From positions 208,569 to 256,500 of the forward strand of contig NZ_CP046202.1 of NCBI RefSeq assembly GCF_012569785.1: DNA of 47,932 bases. Direction: 5' to 3'. Position 1 is the stretch's first letter. Each line of letters begins with the position of its first letter. Origin of the DNA: Enterobacteriaceae endosymbiont of Donacia crassipes (GTDB taxonomy: Bacteria; Pseudomonadota; Gammaproteobacteria; Enterobacterales; Enterobacteriaceae). Position numbers and translations under genes: made by a program. This document shows, one piece after another, positions 1-9,525 of this stretch. The notes beneath the pieces were generated by a model. That model was not told where the DNA came from. It saw only the letters and a list, made by a program, of their open reading frames with translations, and made no database searches.

Positions 1-497
1 TTAATTATGTAAAAAAACCACTTGTTATATTTACGCCTAAATCTCTTCTAAGACATACTTTAGCATGTTCATCATTGAAATATTTTGTAAATAAGTTTAA
101 AACTGTTATAGATGAATTAGATAAAAAAATTAATATAGAGAATATTAAACGTATTATTTTTTGTTCAGGTAAAATATATTATGATTTATTAGAATATAGA
201 AATTCTGTAAAAGAAAAAAACATAATTTTAATTAGAATAGAACAATTATATCCATTTCCATATAATAATATAAAAAAAATAATTATAAAATATTTAAAAA
301 TAAATAATTTTTTTTGGTGTCAGGAAGAACCTAAAAACCAAGGAGCATGGATATATATCCAAAATTATTTTAAAAATAAATTAAATTTAAATATTAGTTA
401 TATAGGAAGAAAATCATCTTCATCTCCTTCTACAGGACATTTTAGTATTCATAAAAAACAACAACAAAAAATAATATTCTCTGTTTTCAACATTTAA
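1..497 (+). CDS. sucA: 2-oxoglutarate dehydrogenase E1, C-terminal part
   Basis: This is the 3' end of the thiamine-diphosphate-dependent E1 subunit of 2-oxoglutarate dehydrogenase, which decarboxylates 2-oxoglutarate and passes the succinyl group to SucB. The gene enters from the left edge. The open frame runs from base 3 and is already SucA-like there (PKSLLRH, residues 12-18 of the visible part), so the in-frame TTG at 75 is not the start. Family signatures seen are CSGKIYYDLLE, IRIEQLYPFP and CQEEPKNQGAW, and the usual tail with SPSTGHFSIHKKQQQ. It ends 29 bases before sucB, the standard sucAB operon order. The active-site part lies outside the window. The tail shows no damage. Confidence 0.97.
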   Translation, partial: NYVKKPLVIFTPKSLLRHTLACSSLKYFVNKFKTVIDELDKKINIENIKRIIFCSGKIYYDLLEYRNSVKEKNIILIRIEQLYPFPYNNIKKIIIKYLKINNFFWCQEEPKNQGAWIYIQNYFKNKLNLNISYIGRKSSSSPSTGHFSIHKKQQQKIIFSVFNI

Positions 498-526
498 AAT
501 AAAAAATGAGTTTATAAGGATAAAAA

Positions 527-1702
527 ATGGATAGTATTAATATTATTGTTCCTGAATTACCCGAATCAATAAATAATGCAATAATTATTCAATGGTATAA
601 AAAACCAGGTGAAATAGTAAATATTGATGATATTCTTCTAGAACTAGAAACAGATAAAATAGTATTAGAAATACCATCAACAATTAATGGTATTTTAGAA
701 AAAATTTTAGTTAATAAAGGAGAAAAAGTACAATCACAACAAATTATTGGTTTATTAAAAATAAATAAAAATTTAAAAAATAAAATAGAAAATGATAAAA
801 ATATAGTAAAAAATAAAAATAGTTTTAATAATACTATAAATAATCAAATATCATTTTTTGATAAATTAAATAATTATAGTCCTTCAATAAGAAGAAAAAT
901 AAAAAAAAATAATTTTAAATTAAATGATGTTTTAAATAAAAAATTAAATGATATAAATTTGAAAAATTTTAATAAAATTAAAAAAAACAAAGAAAAATTT
1001 TATAAAACAAATAATTTTGAAATAAAAAAAATGAGTCCAATTAGAAAATATATTTCTAATAAATTAATGGATTCTAAAAAAAATACCGTTATGTTAACAA
1101 CTTTTAATGAAGTTAATATGAAAAAAATTATTGATATAAAAAATAATTATAAAAATTTTATATTAAAAAATTATGATTTAAAATTAGGATTTACTTCTTT
1201 TCATATTAAAGCTGTTACTAAAGCATTAAAATCATTTAAAGAAATTAATGCATTTATTAATGAAGACAATATTATCTATAATAAATGTTATAACATTAAT
1301 ATTGCTATTGCAACAAAAAGAGGTCTAATAACTCCTATTATATATAATACTGATCAATTATCATTATTAAATATTGAAAGAAAAATAAAAGAATTAGTTA
1401 AAAAAAATAATCATAATCAATTATCTCTTGAAGATTTAAAAAGTGGAACTTTTACCATTACAAATGGGGGTGTTTTTGGATCTTTAATGTCAACTCCAAT
1501 TATAAATCCACCACAAAGTGCTATTTTAGGAATGCATTCTATTAAAGAAAGACCTATTGTTATAAATCATAAAATATGTATTATGCCTATGATGTATTTA
1601 GCTTTATCATATGACCATCGTTTAATAGATGGTAAAGATGCTATAGGTTTTTTAATGTTAGTAAAAACATTTTTAGAAGATCCTATGTGTTTATTTTTAT
1701 AA
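527..1702 (+). CDS. sucB: 2-oxoglutarate dehydrogenase E2 (dihydrolipoyl succinyltransferase)
   Basis: This is the core E2 subunit, which carries the succinyl group on a lipoyl arm and transfers it to CoA. It has 391 residues against about 405 in E. coli. Residues 1-80 form one lipoyl domain with the lipoylation lysine K44 in ETDKIVLE. Residues 81-117 are an Asn/Lys-rich linker. Residues 118-150 are where the E3-binding domain should be: the [10 protein letters not shown] helix is there, but the Gly-rich GxGGRL segment is replaced by a Lys/Asn stretch. The catalytic domain follows, with [29 protein letters not shown] and the HxxxD active site in [14 protein letters not shown] lies 6 bases before the ATG. 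cydA follows after 87 bases; sucCD, which follow sucB in E. coli, are missing. Confidence 0.97.
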   Translation: MDSINIIVPELPESINNAIIIQWYKKPGEIVNIDDILLELETDKIVLEIPSTINGILEKILVNKGEKVQSQQIIGLLKINKNLKNKIENDKNIVKNKNSFNNTINNQISFFDKLNNYSPSIRRKIKKNNFKLNDVLNKKLNDINLKNFNKIKKNKEKFYKTNNFEIKKMSPIRKYISNKLMDSKKNTVMLTTFNEVNMKKIIDIKNNYKNFILKNYDLKLGFTSFHIKAVTKALKSFKEINAFINEDNIIYNKCYNINIAIATKRGLITPIIYNTDQLSLLNIERKIKELVKKNNHNQLSLEDLKSGTFTITNGGVFGSLMSTPIINPPQSAILGMHSIKERPIVINHKICIMPMMYLALSYDHRLIDGKDAIGFLMLVKTFLEDPMCLFL

Positions 1703-1789
1703 ACTTTAATTTTTTTAAAAAAATGTATATAAATATTTGGATAAAATAATAAAATAAATAATAATATTCAAATTAAACAAGGATTAATA

Positions 1790-3370
1790 ATGTTAAATAT
1801 TATTGACTTATCAAGATTACAATTTGCATTAACAGCAATGTATCATTTTTTATTCGTACCATTAACATTAGGATTATCTTTTTTAATAGCTATTATGGAA
1901 ACAATATATATTTTATCTAAAAAGAAAATATATAGAGATATGACTAAATTTTGGGGTAAATTATTTGGTATTAATTTTGCATTAGGAATAGTTACAGGGT
2001 TAACAATGGAATTCCAATTTGGAACAAATTGGGCGTATTATTCACATTATGTTGGTGATATTTTTGGAGCACCATTAGCTATAGAAGGTTTAATGGCGTT
2101 TTTTTTGGAATCCACATTTGTTGGTTTATTTTTTCTAGGATGGGATCGTTTAAATAAAATACAACATTTATTTGTAACATGGTGTGTTGCTATAGGTTCT
2201 AATCTTTCTGCTCTCTGGATTTTAATTGCTAATGGATGGATGCAAAATCCAATTTCATCCTTTTTTAACTATCATAACATGCGTATGGAAATAAATAATT
2301 TTTGGCATTTAATTTTAAATTCTACAGCACAAGTTAAATTTGTACATACTATAACAGCTGGATATACAACAGGCTCAATGTTTATTATTGGAATTAGTTC
2401 TTACTATCTTTTAAAAAAAAGAGATATTAAATTTGCAAAAAAATCTATTGTTATTGCTTCTTGTTTTGGTTTAATTTCTATTCTATCTGTAATAATTTTA
2501 GGAGATGAATCAGGATATCAATTAGGTAATACACAAAAAATTAAATTAGCTGCTATTGAAGCAGAATGGGATACACATAAACCTCCAACATCATTTAATT
2601 TAATAAGTTTTCCTAATCAAAAAAAACAATTAAACAAATATTCTATAAAAATTCCTTATTTATTAGGTATAATAGCTACAAGATCTTTTAATTTACCTGT
2701 TTTAGGTATAAAAGATTTAATTAAAGAAAACGAATTAAAAATTAAAAATGGTTTAAAAGCCTTAATTGCTCTTGAAAAAATTAAAAATGGGAATTTACAA
2801 TTAGATAATATAAAAATTTTTAATAAAAATAAAAAATTTTTAGGATATGGATTTTTAATTAAACAATATTATAAAAATATTAATAATATAAATTATACTC
2901 AAATTAAAAAGGTAGCTAAAAAATCCATACCATTAGTAAGTCCTTTATTTTTTTCTTTTAGAATTATGGTATTATCCAGTATACTAATATTTATTATATT
3001 AACGTTAGTTTTTATATTTAGTATTATAAAAAATAATATTGAAAAAAAAATATATTTATTAAAAATATGTTTATATTCAATTCCATTACCATGGATTGCA
3101 TCTGAATCTGGGTGGTTTGTTGCTGAATATGGTAGACAACCATGGGCTATTAAAGAAATATTACCAACATATATGGCTGGGTCTTCATTACAATTAATAG
3201 AAGTATTATTTTCAATAATTGTAATTTCTATTTTTTATACTATTTTATTAATAATAGAATTATTTTTAATATATAAAATATCTAGTATAGGACCTAGTAT
3301 TTTAGGTACTGGTAAATATTTTTTTGAAAAAAAATTACAAAAAAATGTTTTACATAAAAAAATAAATTAG
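1790..3370 (+). CDS. cydA: cytochrome bd-I ubiquinol oxidase subunit I
   Basis: This is the large membrane subunit of the high-affinity quinol oxidase, which oxidises ubiquinol and reduces O2 to water in the inner membrane. It has 526 residues, close to E. coli's 522, and is strongly conserved. Haem ligands keep the E. coli numbering: H19, H186 and M393. The proton-channel acids E99 and E107 are present. The Q-loop residues K252 and E257 are kept, as is the GRQPWAI segment after the loop. Multiple hydrophobic helices span the protein. AAGGA sits 6 bases before the ATG at 1790. cydB follows after 9 bases. No other terminal oxidase is in the window. The full set of ligands argues for a working enzyme. 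Confidence 0.98.
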   Translation: MLNIIDLSRLQFALTAMYHFLFVPLTLGLSFLIAIMETIYILSKKKIYRDMTKFWGKLFGINFALGIVTGLTMEFQFGTNWAYYSHYVGDIFGAPLAIEGLMAFFLESTFVGLFFLGWDRLNKIQHLFVTWCVAIGSNLSALWILIANGWMQNPISSFFNYHNMRMEINNFWHLILNSTAQVKFVHTITAGYTTGSMFIIGISSYYLLKKRDIKFAKKSIVIASCFGLISILSVIILGDESGYQLGNTQKIKLAAIEAEWDTHKPPTSFNLISFPNQKKQLNKYSIKIPYLLGIIATRSFNLPVLGIKDLIKENELKIKNGLKALIALEKIKNGNLQLDNIKIFNKNKKFLGYGFLIKQYYKNINNINYTQIKKVAKKSIPLVSPLFFSFRIMVLSSILIFIILTLVFIFSIIKNNIEKKIYLLKICLYSIPLPWIASESGWFVAEYGRQPWAIKEILPTYMAGSSLQLIEVLFSIIVISIFYTILLIIELFLIYKISSIGPSILGTGKYFFEKKLQKNVLHKKIN

Positions 3371-3379
3371 GTTATTTTA

Positions 3380-4528
3380 ATGTTAAATCATAAAATTTTG
3401 TGTATAATTTGGTCACTTATAATTAGTGTATTAATGACAGGTTCTATAATTACTAATGGATTAGATATGGGAGTAGGTATATTATTATTTATCGTTGGAA
3501 AAAATAATATTGAACGTAGAATTATGATAAATACTATTGCTCCTCATTGGGATGGCAATCAAGTATGGTTAATTACAACTGCTGCTGCTTTATTTGCAGC
3601 ATGGCCTATCGTTTATGCAACAATATTTTCTTGTCTTTATATTCCAATAATATTATTATTAATATCTTTATTTTTACGTCCTATAGGATTTGAATATCGT
3701 TCTAAAATTAAAAATAAAATATGGCAAAAAATTTGTGATATATTTATATCAATAGGAAGTTTTATACCTCCTTTCATTTTTGGTATAATATTAGGTAATA
3801 TATTTAAAGGTATTCCATTTTGGGTGGATAAATATTATCATATTTTTTCTAAAGGATATTTTTTAGATTTATTTAATTTATCTAGTATATTAATTAGTTC
3901 AACTATAATAATAATTTTTATTAATCATGCTGCATCTTATTTACAAATAAGAGTTAAAGAAAACAATATAAATTATCGATTAAATATAATTTTAAAATTA
4001 TTTTCTATATTATTAATAGTTTTTTTTATATTATCATTTATTAATATTACAATGTATACAAAAGGTTATAAAATTCATTCATTACTATCTAATAGTAATA
4101 TAGATAATTTTCTTATAAATAATAGTAATATTACTTATGAAAAATATGCATGGATTAATAATTTTAGAAAAAATACATATTTGTATATAATACCTTTATT
4201 AAGTATAATTTTTTCTTTATTAATGATATTATCATCTATATATAAAAAATTAATAGTTACTTTTGTTTGTTCAATATTAAATATTATTAGTATTGTTATA
4301 ACTGTAGGAATTATAATTTTTCCTTTTATTATTCCTTCAAGTATAAAATCTATGCAAAGTTTAACTATTTGGAATTCTACATCAAGTACATTAACATTAA
4401 CAATAATGTTTTATATAGTTATTATATTTATGCCTATTATTTTGATGTATACTATCTGGTGTTATAAAAAAATGTTTTTTAGTATTAATAAAAAAGAAAT
4501 TAAAAAAAAATCTAATTTTTATTATTAA
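3380..4528 (+). CDS. cydB: cytochrome bd-I ubiquinol oxidase subunit II
   Basis: This is the second membrane subunit of the bd oxidase. It supports the haem core formed by CydA and has about nine hydrophobic segments. It has 382 residues against 379 in E. coli. Recognisable family stretches are near the N terminus (GLDMGVGIL; NTIAPHWDGNQVWLITT; AAWPIVYATIFSCLYIP), then LRPIGFEYRSK, and late in the protein FPFIIPSS and SMQSLTIWNSTSSTLTL. The last 12 or so residues are a Lys-rich tail. The start lies 9 bases after the cydA stop, with TAGG spanning that stop as a weak ribosome-binding site. A short cydX follows after 17 bases, so the three form one operon. Confidence 0.97.
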   Translation: MLNHKILCIIWSLIISVLMTGSIITNGLDMGVGILLFIVGKNNIERRIMINTIAPHWDGNQVWLITTAAALFAAWPIVYATIFSCLYIPIILLLISLFLRPIGFEYRSKIKNKIWQKICDIFISIGSFIPPFIFGIILGNIFKGIPFWVDKYYHIFSKGYFLDLFNLSSILISSTIIIIFINHAASYLQIRVKENNINYRLNIILKLFSILLIVFFILSFINITMYTKGYKIHSLLSNSNIDNFLINNSNITYEKYAWINNFRKNTYLYIIPLLSIIFSLLMILSSIYKKLIVTFVCSILNIISIVITVGIIIFPFIIPSSIKSMQSLTIWNSTSSTLTLTIMFYIVIIFMPIILMYTIWCYKKMFFSINKKEIKKKSNFYY

Positions 4529-4545
4529 TGAACAATGGATAAAAC

Positions 4546-4635
4546 ATGTGGTACTTAATATGGTTAATAGGAATATTATTTTCATGTATTTTAACTATTT
4601 TTATAACTTTAAGTAAAGAAAATAAAAACATATAA
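4546..4635 (+). CDS. cydX: CydX, small subunit of cytochrome bd-I
   Basis: This 29-residue single-helix membrane protein starts MWYLIWLIGILFSC, matching the MWYFAWILG start of E. coli CydX (37 residues). CydX binds CydA and stabilises the haem centres of the bd oxidase. The gene starts 17 bases after cydB, as in other enterobacteria, and is easily missed because it is so short. Residues 2-22 form one hydrophobic segment. The tail is short and polar (SKENKNI), without the acidic tail of the E. coli protein. The upstream GGA is a weak ribosome-binding site, so expression may depend on coupling to cydB. The call rests on sequence start, size and position together. Confidence 0.9.
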   Translation: MWYLIWLIGILFSCILTIFITLSKENKNI

Positions 4636-4762
4636 AAATTTATTTGATATGATTATTTATTAAGCATGTTAGATAAATAATAAAAAAATGATTAAAACTA
4701 ATTGACTAAAAATGGATTTTTTTTATATTTAAAATATAAAATTATTATATAATTAATAAAAA

Positions 4763-6682
4763 ATGAACCATTTAAATCAATACAACGCAGATTCTATAGA
4801 AGTTTTAGAGGGTTTAGATCCAGTAAGACGTCGTCCAGGAATGTATACAGATCTTACTAGACCTAATCATTTAGCGCAAGAAGTAATAGATAATAGTGTA
4901 GATGAAGCATTAGCTGGATATGCTAATAATATTTTTGTAACTTTATATCAAGATCAATCATTAGAAGTTATTGATGATGGGAGAGGAATGCCTATTGATA
5001 TACATTCTCAAGAAGGTATTCCTGCTATTGAACTTATTTTAAGTCGTTTACATGCAGGAGGAAAATTCTCTAATAAAAATTATAATTTTTCTGGTGGTTT
5101 ACACGGTGTTGGTATTTCTGTTGTTAATGCATTATCGAAAAGAATGGAAGTAAGTATTTTTCGACAAAAAAAAATTTATACAATTATTTTTGAAAATGGG
5201 TATAAAATTCAAAATCTTAAATTTTGTAAAAATTTAAACCAACAAAAAACAGGAACAAAAATTAGATTTTGGCCAAATAAATATTTTTTTGAACATCATA
5301 CTTTTTTAAGTACTCATTTAATAAATTTATTAAAAGCTAAAGCAGTTTTATGTTCAGGTTTAACTGTATATTTTAAAAATAAAAATACTGAAGATAATTA
5401 CTGTTGGAATTATAAAAATGGTTTATTAGAATATTTAACTAATTCAATAAAAAATATTAATACTATCCCTAATACTCCTTTTATAGGAACATATATTGAT
5501 GATATAAAACAATTAAATTGGGCATTATTTTGGGTATTAGAAAATAATCATAATTTTATTACAGAAAGTTATGTTAATTTAATTCCTACTACTTCTGGGG
5601 GAACACATGTTAATGGATTACGTTTAGGTTTATTAGATGCAATACGTCATTTTTGTAATTTTCATAATATGTTACCTAGAAATATAAAACTCTTAGGAGA
5701 AGATATTTGGGATAAATGTTCATATGTTTTATCTGTAAAAATTCAAGATCCTCAATTTACAGGACAAACAAAAGAACGTCTGGCTTCTAGACAATGTACT
5801 ATTTTTGTAGCAAATATAGTAAGAGATGCTTTTATTTTATGGTTAAATCAAAATTTTAAAATAGGAATGCTTCTTATTGATATTTTTATAGTTAATGCAC
5901 AGAAACGTATTAGAGCATCTAAAAAATTTATTAAAAAAAAAAATTATAATACAAGTTCAATATTACCTGGTAAGTTATCAGATTGTATTTTCCATAATAC
6001 AGAACAAACAGAACTTTTTTTAGTAGAAGGAGATTCTGCGGGAGGATCAGCAAAACAAGCACGAAATAAAAATTTTCAAGCTGTTATGCCATTAAAAGGA
6101 AAAATTTTAAATACTTGGGAAGTAAATTCTGAAGAAATTTTATCTTCACAAGAAATATATGATATTTCTTTAGCTATAGGTATTTATCCTAATAATGAAG
6201 ATTTAAAAAAATTAAGATACAATAAAATTTGTATTTTATCAGATGCAGATTCAGATGGATTACACATTGCTACTTTATTATGTGCTTTATTTATAAAACA
6301 TTTTTTACCATTAGTAAAAAATGGACATATTTATGTAGCCATGCCTCCTCTATATCGTATAGATTTAGATAAACAAATTTTTTATGCTTTAAATGAAAAT
6401 GAAAAAATAAAAATATTAAAACAATATAATTATAAAAATAATAAACAAAAAATAAATATACAAAGATTTAAAGGATTAGGTGAAATGAATCCAACTCAAT
6501 TAAGAGAAACAACCTTTAATCCTACTAGTCGTAGACTAGTACAATTAGTTATTAATAATAACGAAAAAGAAATTAATAAAACGTTTTCAATAATGGATAT
6601 GTTATTAGCTAAAAAAAGATCAGAAGATCGTCGTAAATGGTTACAAAAAAAAGGTGATATAACAACAATGATAAATTTTTAA
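4763..6682 (+). CDS. parE: DNA topoisomerase IV subunit B
   Basis: This is the ATPase subunit of topoisomerase IV, which separates linked daughter chromosomes together with ParC. It has 639 residues (E. coli 630). It is ParE rather than GyrB: it lacks the long GyrB insertion and matches ParE at RRRPGMYTDLTRPNHLAQ near the N terminus and at the C-terminal KKRSEDRRKWLQKKGD. The GHKL ATPase has EVIDNSVDEALAG and the GGLHGVGISVVNALS lid. The TOPRIM domain has the catalytic EGDSAGGSAK and the metal-binding DADSDG. The end carries QRFKGLGEMNP. No ribosome-binding site is visible before the ATG. The gene stands alone; parC is not in the window. An A11 run lies near base 5933 in the reading frame. 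Confidence 0.96.
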   Translation: MNHLNQYNADSIEVLEGLDPVRRRPGMYTDLTRPNHLAQEVIDNSVDEALAGYANNIFVTLYQDQSLEVIDDGRGMPIDIHSQEGIPAIELILSRLHAGGKFSNKNYNFSGGLHGVGISVVNALSKRMEVSIFRQKKIYTIIFENGYKIQNLKFCKNLNQQKTGTKIRFWPNKYFFEHHTFLSTHLINLLKAKAVLCSGLTVYFKNKNTEDNYCWNYKNGLLEYLTNSIKNINTIPNTPFIGTYIDDIKQLNWALFWVLENNHNFITESYVNLIPTTSGGTHVNGLRLGLLDAIRHFCNFHNMLPRNIKLLGEDIWDKCSYVLSVKIQDPQFTGQTKERLASRQCTIFVANIVRDAFILWLNQNFKIGMLLIDIFIVNAQKRIRASKKFIKKKNYNTSSILPGKLSDCIFHNTEQTELFLVEGDSAGGSAKQARNKNFQAVMPLKGKILNTWEVNSEEILSSQEIYDISLAIGIYPNNEDLKKLRYNKICILSDADSDGLHIATLLCALFIKHFLPLVKNGHIYVAMPPLYRIDLDKQIFYALNENEKIKILKQYNYKNNKQKINIQRFKGLGEMNPTQLRETTFNPTSRRLVQLVINNNEKEINKTFSIMDMLLAKKRSEDRRKWLQKKGDITTMINF

Positions 6683-6841
6683 AAATTTTTTTTTAAAATT
6701 TATTTTATTAATCTAATAAAAATTATTAAAATTTATAAAATAATAATAATTTATTTACATTTAAATTTTAATAAATATAATTACAAATTTTAAATTATAA
6801 TTTTAATAATATTTTATAATTTTTCATTACAATAAGGAATA

Positions 6842-9517
6842 ATGACCATGTCAGATAAGTATCTATTATATTATAATGACGTGGATCCAATTGAAACCAA
6901 TGATTGGATACAATCAATAGATTCTGTCATAAAAGAAGAAGGCATTGAAAGAGCTAAATTTTTAATAAAAACAACATTAACACATCTTAATAAAGATGGA
7001 ACTATTTTAAATTATAATAATAAAAATTATGTTAACTCTTTTTCTAAAGAAGAAGAATTAACATATCCTGGAAATCTGATATTAGAGAAAAAAATTAGGT
7101 CTTTTATTAGATGGAATGCAATAATGATTATTTTAAGAACTTCTAAAAAAAATTTAGATTTAGGTGGTCATATTGCATCTTATCAATCTTCTTCATATAT
7201 TTATGAAGTTTGTTTTAATCATATTTTTAAAGCATCTAGTGATAAAAATAATGGAGATATTATTTATTTTCAAGGACATATTTCACCAGGAATTTATGCT
7301 AGATCTTTTTTAGAAGGAAGAATAAATGTTTATCATCTAGATAATTTTCGTCAAGAAATATCAGGTAAAGGATTATCTTCTTATCCACATCCTAAACTAA
7401 TGCCTAATTTTTGGCAATTTCCTACTGTATCTATGGGGCTTGGACCAATAGCTGCAATTTATCAAGCTAAATTTCTTAAATATTTAGAAAATAGAGAATT
7501 ATATAAAACTAAAAATAGAAAAATTTTTGCATTTTTAGGAGATGGTGAAATGGATGAACCAGAATCTAAAGGAGTTCTAAATATTGCTTCAAGAGAAAAA
7601 TTAAATAATTTAATTTTTGTTATAAATTGTAACTTACAAAGATTAGATGGTCCTGTATATGGTAATGGCAAAATTATTAATGAATTAGAAAATATTTTTC
7701 AAGGATCAGGATGGGAAGTTATAAAAGTTATATGGGGAAATAGTTGGGAAAATTTATTAATTAAAGATAAAACTGGTAAATTAATTGAATTAATTAACAA
7801 TACTTCAGATGGAGATTTTCAAAATTTTAATTCTAAAAATGGATCTTATATCCGAAAAAATTTTTTTGGAAAATTTCCAGAAACATTAGATTTAGTTAAA
7901 AATTTTACTGATAAAGATATAGAAAAATTAAAATATGGTGGTCATGATCCAAAAAAAATTTACACAGCTTTTAAAAAAGCATATCTTATTCATGATAAAC
8001 CTATAGTTATATTATTTCATACAATCAAAGGATTTGGTTTAGGAGAAATAGCTGAAAGTAAAAATATTGCTCATCAAATCAAAAAAATTGATATTAATAC
8101 AATAAAATATATACGTAATAATTTAAATATTCCTATAAACGATAAAGATTTATATAAATTACCTTATATTACTTTTAGTAAAAATTCATTAGAATATAAT
8201 TATCTACATAATCAACGTAAAAAATTAGGTGGATATATTCCATATAGAAGAATTAATTTTACAGAAAAATTAATATTACCTAATTTAAATGATTTTAAAA
8301 TTTTATTAAAACAGCAAGAAAAAATATCTACAACAATTGCATTTTTACGGATATTAAATATCTTATTAAGAAATAAAAATATTAATAATAGAATAGTTCC
8401 TATCATAGCTGATGAGGCACGTACATTTGGTATGGAAGGATTATTTAGACAAATAGGAATATATAATTCAAATGGATTACAATATACTCCACAAGATAAA
8501 TCATTATTTACATATTATAAAGAAGATATAAAAGGACAAATTATACAAGAAGGAATAAATGAATCTGGAGCTTTTGCATCATGGTTAGCAGCTGCTACTT
8601 CTTATTCAACTAATAATTTTCCCATGATACCATTTTATATTTATTATTCCATGTTCGGTTTTCAAAGGATTGGAGATTTTTGTTGGGCAGCAGGAGACCA
8701 ACAAGCAAGAGGTTTTTTAATTGGGGCAACTTCAGGACGTACTACTTTAAATGGGGAAGGATTACAGCATGAAGATGGCCATAGTCATGTTTATTCTTTA
8801 ACAATTCCTAATTGTATATCATATGATCCTACTTATGCTTATGAATTAGCTGTTATTATTAATAATGGCATACAAAGAATGTATGGAGAAAAACAAGAAA
8901 ATATCTATTATTATATTACTACTATGAATGAAAATTATGATATGCCATCTATAAATTCATTACATGAATATGGTATTTGTAAAGGTATATATAAACTTAC
9001 TTCTATAAATAATAATAAAAATAAAATAACTGTTCAATTATTAGGTTCTGGTGCAATATTACGTAACATGTTTAAAGCTGCAAGTATATTATATCAAGAA
9101 TATAATATTAATTCAGATATTTTTAGTGTTACTTCTTTTACTGAAGTTGCTAGAGAAGGACAAGATTGTGATCATTGGAATTTATTACATCCTTGTGAAA
9201 AACGTCGTATTCCATACATTACAAGTATAATGAAAAATTATCCAACAGTAGCTGCTACAGATTACATGAAAATTTTTGCAGAACAAATTCGTAAATATAT
9301 ACCAACAAATAATTATTTTGTATTAGGAACAGATGGATTTGGTCGTTCTGATAGTAGAAAAAATTTACGTGATTTTTTTGAAATTAATGAAATATATATA
9401 GTATTAACTATACTAAATATATTATTTGATTTAAAATTTATTAATTTAAAATTAATTTTACATTTTATTAAAAAAAATAATATTGATATTAATAAAAATA
9501 ATCCGAGAAATTCCTAA
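6842..9517 (+). CDS. aceE: pyruvate dehydrogenase E1 component
   Basis: This homodimeric thiamine-diphosphate enzyme decarboxylates pyruvate and acetylates the AceF lipoyl arm. It has 891 residues (E. coli 887), with no large gap. The cofactor motif is intact: GDGEMDEPESKG, followed by NCNLQRLDGP. Other landmarks are YFQGHISPG, SSYPHPKLMP and, in the second half, ADEARTFGMEGLFRQIGIY and EGLQHEDGHSH. Two ATGs lie close together, at 6842 and 6848; AAGGA at 6834-6838 is only 3 bases from the first and 9 from the second, so the true start may be 6848. The C-terminal 50 residues are Ile/Asn-rich and diverged but keep the final NNPR. aceF follows after 8 bases. Confidence 0.98.
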   Translation: MTMSDKYLLYYNDVDPIETNDWIQSIDSVIKEEGIERAKFLIKTTLTHLNKDGTILNYNNKNYVNSFSKEEELTYPGNLILEKKIRSFIRWNAIMIILRTSKKNLDLGGHIASYQSSSYIYEVCFNHIFKASSDKNNGDIIYFQGHISPGIYARSFLEGRINVYHLDNFRQEISGKGLSSYPHPKLMPNFWQFPTVSMGLGPIAAIYQAKFLKYLENRELYKTKNRKIFAFLGDGEMDEPESKGVLNIASREKLNNLIFVINCNLQRLDGPVYGNGKIINELENIFQGSGWEVIKVIWGNSWENLLIKDKTGKLIELINNTSDGDFQNFNSKNGSYIRKNFFGKFPETLDLVKNFTDKDIEKLKYGGHDPKKIYTAFKKAYLIHDKPIVILFHTIKGFGLGEIAESKNIAHQIKKIDINTIKYIRNNLNIPINDKDLYKLPYITFSKNSLEYNYLHNQRKKLGGYIPYRRINFTEKLILPNLNDFKILLKQQEKISTTIAFLRILNILLRNKNINNRIVPIIADEARTFGMEGLFRQIGIYNSNGLQYTPQDKSLFTYYKEDIKGQIIQEGINESGAFASWLAAATSYSTNNFPMIPFYIYYSMFGFQRIGDFCWAAGDQQARGFLIGATSGRTTLNGEGLQHEDGHSHVYSLTIPNCISYDPTYAYELAVIINNGIQRMYGEKQENIYYYITTMNENYDMPSINSLHEYGICKGIYKLTSINNNKNKITVQLLGSGAILRNMFKAASILYQEYNINSDIFSVTSFTEVAREGQDCDHWNLLHPCEKRRIPYITSIMKNYPTVAATDYMKIFAEQIRKYIPTNNYFVLGTDGFGRSDSRKNLRDFFEINEIYIVLTILNILFDLKFINLKLILHFIKKNNIDINKNNPRNS

Positions 9518-9525
9518 AGGTAAAT

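Noticed and set aside
75..77. TTG as start of the first gene
   Set aside because: SucA similarity continues upstream to base 3 in the same frame, so this is an internal codon.
4397..4585. 62-residue open frame on the minus strand over the cydB end and cydX
   Set aside because: It is antisense to conserved cydB and cydX, Phe/Ile-rich as expected for a reverse frame, and has no recognisable family.
4653..4680. Hairpin between cydX and parE
   Set aside because: The 8-bp AT-only stem has no T-run after it, so it is not convincing as a terminator.
6703..6721. 8-bp inverted repeat after parE
   Set aside because: It is all A and T, without a T-run, in a 159-base AT-rich spacer where I see nothing else.
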